NCBI GenBank assembly: GCA_014058105.1
Contig: JACGCM010001594.1
Coordinates: forward strand, 558,001 to 622,000
Direction of reading: 5' to 3'
DNA: 64,000 nucleotides
From: Kingdonia uniflora
Lineage: Eukaryota > Streptophyta > Magnoliopsida > Ranunculales > Circaeasteraceae
The position numbers were made by a program, and so were the translations under genes. The notes under the pieces are model-generated. The model made no database searches and had not been told where the DNA came from. It worked only from the letters and a program-made list of their open reading frames with translations. Shown piece by piece: positions 23,080 through 33,720 of this stretch (position 1 is the first letter of the stretch; the number at the start of each line of letters is the position of its first letter).

Positions 23080-23422
23080 GGAGATATCCAGAGCACATGT
23101 GTTTTTTGACAAATGCAAAAGGAAACCGCCTTCCATGACACAGATTGGTAAAAAACGTATCTGTACTAGAAAGGCATGCGCAGTAAAGAAGCTTGAATCT
23201 CCTAATTCGTCCAATGACTATTATGACTCTTCGGAAGTTCATCTTACAGTTGTTCTCAAGTTCCACTCAGATGTGGGTGTGATGGGAGCATCATCAAGAA
23301 AAGAACATAAAGCTAAAGAACAATCCCTTTTATTGAAAACCATCTTGCAATGGAAATGGCGGTGGTTGGTGGCCTCCAAGAGTTTAACCCACTGCACCTG
23401 TATCACCAACCTGGAATTCTAA
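23080..23422 (+). other. Open frame of unknown nature, possible exon
   Basis: A frame preceded by a possible acceptor (CTAATGCAG) runs to a TAA-type stop at 23422. It encodes a basic segment (FFDKCKRKPPSMTQIGKKR) and an Asn/Asp/Ser patch. No domain is recognised. It could be a host fragment carried by the Helitron or chance coding. 23423-23947 holds nothing recognisable. Confidence 0.25.
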
Positions 23423-23952
23423 TGAGTTATCAAGGTTCTATTCATTTAGAGATGTGATATATTCTCAGTTTTTCCTTCCAACCAAAATTTATTTAATAAG
23501 AAATGAAGTTGGGCCTAACTCTCTAAAGAAACTTTCAAAGAACATTTCTAATTGTGTAAAACAGTTAGCTATGATTTATAATTCTAATATATTTGTGTTG
23601 TTTATTCTCCAGATTACATTGTTAGTTGTCATTATCTAATATATTTGCCTTCAAGGACATAACGTTCATTGGAGAAACAAATGTGAAAATATGTACTGAT
23701 TTATTCCTATTACTATGTTAGTTGTCTTTATCTATGTATTTATTACTTCTATGATACATGTTTATTTCAGAATGTATAAGTGATTAAACAAAATATAATG
23801 GAAATGTGTTTACATGAACAACGTCAATAGATTATTCTTTATTATAACTTATAAGCCCCAAGGAAATTATTCTTACCGAATATATATTCAATATTACTTA
23901 ATAGACAATTGCTCAATATACAAAAAATTTTATACAATATACCTATCGTTAG

Positions 23953-24544
23953 TATAATGGCCAAATTCCTTAGCTCGATAAGATTAGGAATTAGCTATCA
24001 CACCAAATAAACCTGTGACAATACTCTACTAGAAAGTTAGAAATGCAAACAGGTGTTTTTAGCGCGGAAAACCTTTAAATAGGTAAAAAAACCACGACCT
24101 CGTATGGAGGATTTTTTTAAAAGTATCTTTATTGCTTTGGAGTGGATATCTTTATTACAAGTGTTCTCTAGAATTTAGAAATGCTTTTAATCTCGTAAAT
24201 AAGAAGTTTGAATAATTTTTCTGGTCCCTGTCTCTTCTGGAACTTCTCCTTTATATAGGCTTTTCCCACAGCTCTTCGTCGTGCTGGAGCACATCTTCCA
24301 AATAATGTGGTTAGTGGCGGTTGACTGTATAATTGATGAGCTCATGGGAGAGAGGTATCTTTGACTTAATAACATTTTTTGGGTTTAAATCTACCCACGT
24401 TCTTGAGTAGGTCATGGGAGTGTTTGGAATGTTTGGCTAGAGTGTTAAGTGCTGAGATTCTGTGAGCCTGAGACAGAGGTAATTCGAGGTAATTTGAGCT
24501 GTATGAGCTCGATTATGAGTGATCTTGAGGGATAAGTCCCTACA
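23953..24544 (-). repeat. 3' LTR of element C (592 bp)
   Basis: Begins TATAATGG (family TGTAATGG) and ends CCCTACA. It carries a short extra duplication, GAGGTAATT(C/T)GAG, near 24486 that is absent from the partner LTR. It is followed at once by the polypurine tract. Confidence 0.9.
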
Positions 24545-24554
24545 ATTTCCCCCT
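24545..24554 (-). other. Polypurine tract of element C
   Basis: The minus strand reads AGGGGGAAAT directly against the LTR, the expected primer site for plus-strand DNA synthesis. Element B has GGGGGAAAA in the same position. Confidence 0.8.
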
Positions 24555-24779
24555 CATAACCGAAGTCACGAGTGGCTTTAGTTGAGAAAGAATAGGTTAA
24601 AAGTTATAAATTCGAAACGGAGCAATGATGGTGTTTGACTGGGTGGAAGTTACGTGATATTGGGAAGTGATGGGTATTAAATGATGATGCGGATGTATGC
24701 GACGGTTTATATTAAATAGTTGCATCCGTAATAAATGATGACGCTTGGGAAAACATACCTGTACAAATAAAATTAGGGT

Positions 24780-24788
24780 TATATAAAG
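24780..24788 (+). promoter_or_regulatory. Candidate TATA box for the antisense genes of element C
   Basis: TATATAAAG lies 54 bases upstream of the ATG at 24842 and outside the LTR. Start-site prediction would place transcription near 24815. This is inference from position only. Confidence 0.4.
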
Positions 24789-24841
24789 AGTACCTTGATC
24801 AACTCTTTGGAATAATTCTTGCATGTGTAACTTTCTCTGAG

Positions 24842-25144
24842 ATGGTGAAAACTCGGAGTATGGTTCTTAAAGAGAGGATTGCATCGGAAATACAGAGGTT
24901 GAAGTTGAAGTACTTTGGTGATCGTTCCTTAGAAATAGTAATCCCAGCCCCTGTTTCTCCGACGTACCAAGGCTTTTCAGGAGAGGAAGCAGTTGAAGCT
25001 GAGAAAGATTTCTACTATAAGTGGAGATTTTATGTCTTTGTCTTGATAGGTGAGGAACGTTGGGCCTGTCTCTGCACCCTTGCGGAAGACAGGGTTAGGG
25101 GTTCATATGCAGGGAAAAGTGTATCTACTGGGCAGATGTGCTGA
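24842..25144 (+). CDS. Small antisense ORF 1 of element C, M-V-K-T-R-S family
   Basis: A 100-codon open frame starting MVKTRSMVLKERI, then KLKYFG, an Ala/Pro stretch, and a Trp/Tyr-rich end (FYYKWRFYVFV). The start is supported by a TATA-like box 54 bases upstream. Related small frames start MVRTRS at 26016 and MSNMKTRS at 43506; they share the basic start, a K-x-F-G or K-Y-F-G at about residue 25 and an acidic E-A-E stretch before F/Y-x-F/W. This frame is uninterrupted, but the reading may continue through an unrecognised intron. Its function is unknown, and it is coded antisense to gag-pol close to the 3' LTR. Confidence 0.55.
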   Translation: MVKTRSMVLKERIASEIQRLKLKYFGDRSLEIVIPAPVSPTYQGFSGEEAVEAEKDFYYKWRFYVFVLIGEERWACLCTLAEDRVRGSYAGKSVSTGQMC

Positions 25145-26015
25145 TTTCTCGTGCTGCCGTCTATTATAATGTCGGGCCCTCTTCATCTCTACCAACTCTT
25201 CGGTGGTGCTGGCTATAGAAGAGGCGGTGGTGATAGTGGAGGAGTAGAATGGGAAGGGGGATCTTGCTAAATCATTTCTATCATGGTTTTACGCTCATAA
25301 GACCTTTCATCTTGTTTTGTAGGTGCCAACACTGAGTCTACTGCTTGTATAATTTTTTCTTGGAGTCCGACTGGGCTTCAACCGAGCCATGTGAGGGAAG
25401 ATTTTTGCCGGTTCCAATGTCTTTTTTACATCAGGGTGAAAAATCACTGAAAGAAGAAGAACTAGAAAACATGACACCTCATCGTGCCTGAATGACTTGT
25501 AGCTTTAAACAAACAGGGAAAAATCTTGTTATCTATAAAGTACCTGGAATCTGGTACTGGACGGATAACATTTTGTGGTATTCCTGTGTGAAAACTTGTT
25601 ATCCGTAAATCGTATGTAACATCTTTTGACATGAATAAAAGTTAATATTTTTAAACTGTGCATAGAAAAACTTCCTTATATCGAACTGACTTGTGTCGTA
25701 TGTTGGTAGAAGAATTTTTGATAAATGATGAAACAATGTTGTAATACTATTCGAACTGATGTGAATACGAGCTGAGAACTTCGTGCTGATATAAATGATT
25801 TGTGATAGAAATTGTAGGAAAGATGTAAATTCGAGTTGTCTCAGGTCGATGGACCATTACATATATTAGTGAGGGGATAAGTTATAATGAGTGGGTCTAA
25901 GATTTTGGGTTTCTGTTACGTGATACTTGGTAAAAACCGAGTGAAAAGAGGAAGTGATTGAGAAATCTTATTAATACTGATAGCATGACCTATAAAAATT
26001 TGGGGGAAGGTTAGG
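25145..26015. other. Spacer between the two small antisense ORFs
   Basis: No gene is supported. A short frame after 25145 (SRAAVYYNVGPSSS) may be a continuation of ORF 1. A TATAAAAA lies at 25991, too close to the next ATG to be its normal promoter. Confidence 0.35.
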
Positions 26016-26309
26016 ATGGTGCGGACTCGATCTCAGAGGATTCGTCATGCAGCAAAAGGTTGATTGGCCATTAAAACTGCTAAAGTGCGGGAGAGAATTT
26101 TTGGCTCGCTTGGTTACGATGTTGAGTTACCAATGAGGGCATGTCAGCTCGAAGGGTTAGATACCAGGAGTAAAGAACTTGAGTATGCCCGTTACATTTA
26201 TGAGTCATTCTTTCGTGTATTCATAAGGGATTCGGCAGAACGAGAAAGGTTGGTGGTTTTGATCGCTGAAGTGGAGATCGATTTTGAAGATATGAGGATT
26301 GGCGAATGA
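26016..26309 (+). pseudogene. Small antisense ORF 2 of element C, M-V-R-T-R-S family
   Basis: Starts MVRTRSQRIRHAAKG, meets one TGA at about codon 16, then continues open with KTAKVRERIFGSLGY, LEYARYIYESFFRVF and an acidic end (EVEIDFEDMRIGE). The arrangement of basic start, F-G, and aromatic Y/F-x-x-F block parallels ORF 1, suggesting duplication within the element followed by divergence. No known domain. Confidence 0.5.
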
Positions 26310-26948
26310 TGTGATTAGATGTTGGCTGCTTAAGTTACCAAGACTGTGATGGATATTGCGTAGAGTGTGTTCTTATGAATAAAATAAATGCTGGAATGTA
26401 GCAGAAATAATATAAATCAACTGGAACCTCAATAAGGGCAAATCTGATTTGAGACTATTTTTTTTATAAATTTGAATATTTGTACGATTTTGTAAATGAC
26501 GTCAATCACTATAAGTATGATAAACAAGGACTGTGAAACAAAAATATATGAATGCAGAAGCTTCTAGTTTTATTTTATAGAAAAAAGGAAATAGAACTCT
26601 GACATCTCACAGTGCGAGTCATCATGAGTGAGGGGAGGTCAAGAAAATATATTGAAAGGGGGGAAAAATGTTAAAAAATTTGGGGAGTTGTAATGATGGA
26701 AATGTGGTTTTATTAAAAAGGTACAAGGCGTCTGACATGGAGAGTGGAAAGGATGCCTCAGTTTGGAATCCAGGACGGTTCGTGCAAGAAACAATAAATG
26801 CCAGCCGCATGAAAGAGAAAAGATAAATAGTTCTTTTTTGTCTCCAAACAAATGTTTTATCACAAAAATTTTGGAGAGTACTCAGAGAGAAAGGCGAAAA
26901 ATCAGGGGAATCGATAAAGAGTTATCTGAAAGCGATAAACGGTTAAAG
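26310..26948. other. Leader region before the antisense coiled-coil gene
   Basis: AT-rich, with no coding match. It should hold the promoter and 5' untranslated region of the downstream gene; no single box stands out. Confidence 0.35.
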
Positions 26949-29900
26949 ATGGCAAAAGGTTCAGGATCTCGTAGTGGGAATATAGCAGCGTTGTGAGGGG
27001 AAAGCTTGACTCTACTACCGATTCTCATCCGGATACTGAAGGTTAACAGAGATATATGCAATATACTTTGATTTTTTATAGTTTAAAGATATGTGTTATA
27101 CGTGAATGACTGAACATAGATATATGTTGAATATATATATATATATATATAAAAGAATGATAAATACCTTAACCTGTATGTAGGTTGAGAGTGAAAGGCA
27201 TCTGTGTAGGTCAAAATAGTCCTGTAGAATCTATTTTTAAGATGGGTAGGTTATCTGTTAATGAGGTTTCGACCTCAGGTAGAACGAATAAGTCTGATAG
27301 CGAAGGGGAAGGAGGATTGGAACTATTTCCAGGTTTCCCTGGTTAGTTGGTGTCTTATCCTCCGGGTTCTGATGCCTTCAAGGAATTTTATAAAGCCAAG
27401 GGGGCTATAGAAGGGAAATGGGGAAAATGTGTAGAGTTTGCTGGCAGGCAGTTTAGGGGTTGTACTGTAGCGGAGGGGGAAGAGTATTTTTGCACGAATG
27501 TTACTCGGTGTCATTTTGTCGATCTGAATTAAGCAGGTCGAACTTGGAATGACAACATCATATGGGTGAAGGGTAATTGCCTTCAAAGAGATGATGAAGA
27601 ACTTTTGAACCATCGATTAAGATTTGTAAAGCAAAGTAAGTATAGACATGCATAGATATAATTATTGTTATGATTCTTTGACAACTGTGTTGATAGTAAA
27701 ATATGTTATTGCAGGTCTAAAGTCTACAGTGGAAAGGAAAGAGTCCTTGTTGGATGAAGTTGCGGAGGAGGAGACTGAACTCGAATTTGTCTTGGGGAAA
27801 CTCGGCCTAAGTAGAAAGAAGAGAGTTGAAAGTAGATCGGAAAAGGTTGTAAAAGCTCAGTCTACTAGGCCGATGACGGGTGTCGATGAAGGAAAAAAGC
27901 AAACAAGCGGAGAGGAGGTTTTAGCTAAGAGTCCTGGGTAGGGCAGTCTGGCTCAACCAAATCTTACGACGAGCAAAATGCCCCAAATTTTTTTGAATGG
28001 ACAGATAAAAAAGGCTCTGTCAGCCTCTGGTACCACTGTAAGTGGCGAGGCTGTAAAAGGGAAGAGGAGAAGGGTTGAGCCTTTGGGGGACTCAAGAGAG
28101 AAGGCCATTGAGGGGTGATCTGCTTCAGTGGATGACCTCAAAGAGGTCGAGGAATGGGCTAGGTTAGAGATTCTTCAAGGAAAGGAAGATACGAGCCAGA
28201 TGGTAAGTTTATATTATCAGATATAAATATTTAATATATTTCAAGCTAATAACTGAGGTCGATATAATTTTTGCAGGTTGCTCATCTTATCAAAGGGATT
28301 TGGCTCGGTATAGAAGAGCAGAAGTCCAAGATGAAGAAGGCAAAGAGTGAGCTAGAGAAAAGCCTGGCTCGAACCAAGACTGAATCCCTGAAAGAAGTCA
28401 GACAGCTGAAGGCCACTCACGTTGTGGCGATCGGCCAGTTACTGGTCAAGGCAAAGGCCAATTTAGATGAGATGGCTGAGAAGCGTGACACACTAGGTCG
28501 CCACTTGATGCTGAAGGGCTACTCTCAAGAGGAGGTGGATGCCATTAAGGCTGACACCTACGCTGAGGAAGAAGAGGAGGAAGCAGAAGTATTGGGGGTC
28601 GTAGATGGTCTGGATGGTGTCTCCCCCCAAACGGTGCTTGATAACCAAAGGGACAATGTTGAGCTCCCAGATGGTGGGAGTGAGAAGGTAGGGTAGAGAT
28701 GTGTTTTGTGTTTTGTACAAGTATTTGTAAGTTATATGACTTCTGCGTGGGGAAGAAACTTTTGTATGTTGAATCTGTTTATAAATCTTGTGTAGGTAGT
28801 TAGAGAGATGAGTCTTAGGACAAATGACCTAGAATCAGGACTTGCCAGGGAAAGAGAGACCTCAAAAGCCCTGTTGTCTGTGCGAGCAGAGTTACAGGTT
28901 AGATTGGAATAGGTTGATCGACTTTCATGTTATACGAATGTTAACTTAAGTAAATAGGATAGAAATGTATAGCAAAAATCCAACGCTATTAATACAGAAT
29001 AAGACATTGAAAATGTGTACCTTGTACGCCGAAAGAAGATTCATGTAGGGTTTATCCGAGAAAGGGGTTTTAACTTTTAGTTAAAAAGTACTTGGAAGTA
29101 GTTGTTTAGAAATCACATAGTCTCTTTAAAATGTAGTATGTATATGCATGAATTATACTTTCTGAATTGAATTGTACTAAATCATGATATATGTCCCAGG
29201 TCAAATTGGATACATCTCGCACACGTGAGGACCACGCACTCATGTGCAATCGGGAATTTTTGGAGCAGTCTGATAGGATGAAGGAGGCGAATGAGAATAG
29301 AGAAAATCAATATGTAAAAGCGTATTTCAGACTGGAAAAGTTGAATCAGGCCATCTCTGACCTAACTCGCCAGGTCGAGGAGAAAGACTCTAGGATTAAT
29401 AATAGGTTAGAAGATTTATCCGCAACAATAGAATGTGCCGAGAAACTTCAATGTTAGGTCGATGCGTTGGCTATGAAGGGTAAGCAGACTGACGCAGCTC
29501 AATATCGTATTCAGGTGCTTGAACGATCTGAGGAACTATGTCGATCTGATCTCCAAAGATGTAAGAACGACTTGGAGCGACTGAGACAAAAATTCATCGA
29601 AAAGGATGACGAGCTGAGGTAAGCTCGAGAAAATCTATCAACTTCGGAGGCCGTAGCTGAACATGTGCAAACAGTTCTCCCTGCCAAGGATATGGAAATC
29701 CAAGAAATGTAGCGCAGGTGCAATGATTTAAACGAGAGAGTCGCTCAACTTAAAGCCGAAAATGATTATGCTATTGCTCGTGCCATGAAAGATAAGGCTA
29801 GAGAGCGTTCTGGGGGAAGTAGACCTGAGCTTAAGGCTCCTTTAGTTCGAGGGGATATAGTTAGTCTCTAGGTCGAACCAGAGATCTAGAGAGTGATGTG

Positions 29901-30576
29901 TCTCATATTCAGGGGAATGTCCAGAAGGGAAATGTGAATTTAAGGCAATGCCAGCATAAGTTGGATACTGCTTTGAGAAAGTTCTGGAAGGGGAGATCAA
30001 AGCAAAGGAATTGCTATTGAAGAGGAAAGAAGAATTATTGAAAGATCTGCCTGTTAGGGAAGAGTTGAATGCGAAGCTTGGGGTACTCCGTGCTCGGGTA
30101 GTAGAACTACAAGCCATGAACCTAGCGGAGTTAGCGAAGTATATTGACAAGTTGGAAAAAGATACGATCTATCATGAAAGGGTTGATGCAGAAATAATTG
30201 CATTGAAGGATACTTGTGCTAGTTTAAAGGTACGCCTCGAGAGGTTGAAGGCTAGATTTGCAAAAGTGGTAGTACCTGATGTGGCTCGCTCTAACCTGTT
30301 AAAGGTGATTGTTGCATATTTTGTAGAGGAAGTTAAAAAACTTGAGTCAGAATGAGATACCTTGCTTAAAACTCTGTCGGACCAGGGGTGCACATGTGGA
30401 GCTTAGATAGATCGAGGAAACTGTATGGGTGCCATGGAGACCCATCTGGGTCCTCAAACTTCTGACTTAATAGAATGAGGTAGAGCTTTTGTAGCCCACG
30501 AGCTAAAAGAGAGACCTCTTAATGATGTGAGGGAAAGCATTGTTGACACTCCCTCAGTAGAAAAGAATCTTCCGTA
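26949..30576 (+). pseudogene. Antisense multi-exon coiled-coil gene of element C
   Basis: Starts MAKGSGSRSGN. A central exon (27242-27635) contains YPPGSDAFKEFYKAKG, GKWGKCVEFAGRQF, TNVTRCHFVDLN and VKGNCLQRDDEE. GT-AG introns rejoin frames at 27636-27714, 28203-28276, 28688-28795 and 28898-29199. Later exons are rich in Lys/Glu heptads: VAHLIKGIWLG, then KSKMKKAKSELEKSL; LMLKGYSQEEVDAIKAD; and an acidic run with nine Glu. The last exon (29200 onward) is almost wholly coiled coil, ending past FVEEVKKLESE near 30355 and GCTCGA near 30390. In-frame stops lie at 27344, 27939, 28116, 29455 and several later positions, with a frameshift near 29880. No enzyme motif is visible. It is antisense to gag-pol and its function is unknown. 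Confidence 0.75.
27126..27150. repeat. AT microsatellite in a putative intron
   Basis: A run of about 12 AT dinucleotides between the first two putative exons of the antisense gene. Confidence 0.9.
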
Positions 30577-30589
30577 ATATAACTTTGAC

Positions 30590-31765
30590 CTGAAAACAAA
30601 TAGAATTGTCGCAGACATATTGTTATAGATAAAAGCTAGTATGACCAATGCCTTATCTTGTGTCTGGTGGGGTCCTTGATATAAAGCAAACATTTACATT
30701 CGTTTTACTCGCAGAAATGGGTTAAGTTAAACCAAGTTGAAACTTGATTTGAACTATAGGAATGTCGTAGGCATATTGAAAGAGATGAAAGCTAGTACGA
30801 CCTTTGCCTTATCTTATGGCTGGCTAATTCAGCTAAACCAAGTGTTATCCTCGATTCAGCCTACTGATGTGGACCAAACAAGTTGTAAAAGATGAAGACT
30901 AGTATTACCTTTATTTTATCTCTTGTTTGGCTCTTTGAGGTAGAATAAGTTTTTACACTTGCCATTTTCGCAGATATGTATAGATTTAGCTGAACCAAGT
31001 GTTACCCTCGATCTAGCCTACTAAAGTGGACCAAACAAGTTGTAAAAGATGAAGACTAGTATCACATTTATCTTATCACTTGCTTGGCTCTTTGAAGTGA
31101 AATAAGTTTTCACACTTGCCACCCTTGCAGATATGTATAGATTCAGCTGAACCAAGTGTTATCCTCAATCCAGCCTACTAAAGTGGACCAAACAAGTTGT
31201 AAAAGGTGAAGACTAGTATTACCTTTGTCTTATCTCTTGTTTGGCTCTTTGAAGTGCAACAACTTCTCACACTTTCCACCCTCGCAGATATGTATAGATT
31301 TAGCTGAACCAAGTGTTATCCTCAATCCATCCTACTGAAGTGGACCAACAAGTTGTAAAAGATGAAGACTAGTATCACCTTTGACTTATCTCTTGTTTGG
31401 CTCTTTAAAGTGGAACAAGTTTTTACACTTGCCACCCTTACAGATATGCATTGATTCAGCTGAACCAAGTGCTATCCTCGATCCAGCCTACTGAAGTGGA
31501 CCAAACAAGTTATAAAAGGTGAAGACTTGTATCACCTTTGTCTTATCTCTTGTTTGGTTCTTTGAAGTGGAACAAGTTTTCATACTTGCCACCCTGGCAA
31601 ATATGTATAGATTCAGCTGAACCAAGTGTTATCCTTGATCCAGCCTACTGAAGTGGACCAAACTAGTTGTAAAGGATGAAGACTAGTATCACATTTGTCT
31701 TATCTCTTGTTTGGCTCTTTGAAGTGGAGCAAATTTTCACACTTGCCACCCTCGCAGATATGTAG
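30590..31765. repeat. Tandem repeat array, period about 157 bp, inside element C
   Basis: AGCTGAACCAAGTGTTATCC recurs at 30831, 30989, 31145, 31301, 31459 and 31615 (with minor changes), spacings 156-158. Each unit also holds CTACTGAAGTGGACC, GATGAAGACTAGTATCACC and TTGTTTGGCTCTTTGAAGTG. One more decayed unit can be followed back to about 30600. The array lies exactly between the stop of the antisense gene and the stop of pol. Confidence 0.92.
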
Positions 31766-31995
31766 AAACATAAGCCAATCAAGTTCCTTGATCAAACTTG
31801 GGAAATGATGATTGTAAGCTAGCATTATCTATGCTTAAATCTTTAAAATGTGGACGACTGTTTTGTGAAGAGAATGACATTATGCATAAAAAAACTTTCA
31901 TTGATAAGTTCATAATTTACATTGGATGGAGATAAGAATCTCACTTTTGGAATTGAAAATAAGTATCAAAACATAGAAATGGAGTAGTAAGACGA
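31766..31995. other. Spacer between repeat array and pol stop in element C
   Basis: AT-rich, nothing recognised. Confidence 0.4.
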
Positions 31996-33060
31996 CTAAC
32001 GATAGTATCGTTTCAGTCGTCTAATGTTCCAAGGATTTGAAATGGGGACCCCTCTTCTATCATGAAATAGTATGATATCAGGCCTGAGAGACCTGTGATA
32101 ATGAATGGACCCCCCCCAATTGTCAGCTAATTTTCCCGCGTGAGGCTCTTTGTGATGTTGAGGAATTTCTCGTAGGACGAGATCTCTGATTGAAAAGTAC
32201 GGCTCCTAACTCAGTTATTGTAAGACCTGACAAGCATATAATGATATCAACCTAGGTTAGCGATGGCGCATTCCCTGGTCTCATCTATCATATTGAGGTT
32301 GCAAGCCAATTCAAACTCATTTTCCTCGTCAGTTAGCTCGTGATCACGAACTGGATAATGATATTCAAAAGGAATGACTGCCTCAGTGTCATAAGTAAGA
32401 AGGAATGGGGTACACCCTGTAGACTATCTGGGAGTGGTTCGATATGCCCACAGGACGTGAGGTAATTCGTGAACCCAATTTCCTTTTCTCTGTATGTGAA
32501 GCCATTTTTGAATCCATCCATGATGGTCTTATTGGTGATTTCGGCATGGCCATTTCCTTGAGGATAGTATGGATTTGATAGTGAATGGATGATATTGTGG
32601 TAATTTAAGAAGGTTACGACCTTTTCTCCCATGAATTGGGGACCGTTATCGATACAAATCATGTGGGGGCACCCGAATCGAGTGATTATGTGGCTCCAGA
32701 TAAAAGAGTTGACCTCTTCTTCTCTGGCTCGACATAATGGAATTGCTTCTACCTATTTTGTAAAGTAATCTGTAGCTACGAGTAGGTGGTGGCAATTACT
32801 TAGAGAGTTAGGGAATTCGCCGAGGAGGTCTAGTGCCCATCTTTTGAAAGGCTAAAAAACCTTGCTTGCATGGAGCTCGAGCGCAGAGGAACGTATCATA
32901 TTTTCATATCTCTGGCCGGTATTGCATTTGTGGGAATACTCATCTGCTTGCTTGCGTATGCTGGGCTAGAATATTCCTTGTGCTATTGTTCAGTTTGTTG
33001 ATGATCTACCTGCGGCGTGGTAGCCACAAGTTCCTTCTTGTAACTCACAGGGTAGCTCGT
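31996..33060 (-). pseudogene. Integrase domain of element C
   Basis: The zinc-finger part is represented by CELQEGTCGYHAAG at about 33010-33050. The catalytic core at 32333-32662 contains CIDNGPQFMGEKV, with the core Asp, and SNPYYPQGNGHAEITNKTI, with the catalytic Glu. The C-terminus ends NPWNIRRLKRYYR followed by a stop at 31996. Stops and frameshifts lie between these blocks. The normal role is integration of the cDNA. Confidence 0.85.
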
Positions 33061-33720
33061 CTGCTTTTGATATTGAGAGGCATTTGAGGTAAGGCCCATT
33101 AACGGATAGACAGTAAAGCATACCGTTCTGAGTAATGTAATGCTTCGAGTTGTTGATCAGTTGTCGGCGTTCTTTCAGATCTATTGGGAGTGGTTTGCTA
33201 TACTTGTTGTCGACACCTTGGTAGGCTATGAAAGGCTTTTGCCAATCGTCATCTCCCCCTTTATCGCCCCTAGTGTTGATCGTGCATACAGAGATGCAGT
33301 CAATGCTGAGGGTTAAAATGATTTCGATCTGAAGATATCGAGTTTCTGTTCCCAAGAATTCAGCTAGATATGCCAAGGAATTAGTGTGTCTGCTTTCACC
33401 TCGAGGAAGATATTCGAGGGTTGCTTTCACAAACTTATTCATCCTATCTACAATGAGGGCTGCGTATTCGATCATCTTCCCGTTCTTCTTGTATTGCTCA
33501 AAATAATGATGGACGATGAGCAATGAATCTGTGTAAACTGAGAGTTTGAGGATATTGAGCTCGAGTGCGATGTCGAGTCCATGAATGAGAGCTTCATACT
33601 CGGTAACATTATTTATGGCCTTAAAATCTAAGCAGATTGATTTCTCAATTTTGTCATTGGATGGGGTGATCAAAATGATCCCGATCCCTGACCCTGCGGG
33701 TCCTGCTGATCTACTTGTGA
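33061..33720 (-). pseudogene. Second (archaeal-like) RNase H domain of element C
   Basis: The frame from 33673 reads MITPSNDKIEKSICLDFKA, NNVTEYEALIHGLDIA, LSVYTDSLLIVHHY and ESRHTNSLAYLAEFLG. These are the Glu (TEYEAL), the Asp (TDS) and the last acidic position (here Asn in HTNSL) of the RNase H fold. The frame stays open for 227 codons into the start of integrase, the longest uninterrupted piece of this element. The Asp-to-Asn change at the last site would weaken activity. Confidence 0.75.

Noticed and set aside
29511..30693. Minus-strand Ser-rich frames
   Set aside because: They are the reverse complement of the plus-strand coiled-coil exon, which has in-phase introns and a coherent reading; the Ser/Arg-rich composition is the usual shadow of Glu/Lys codons.
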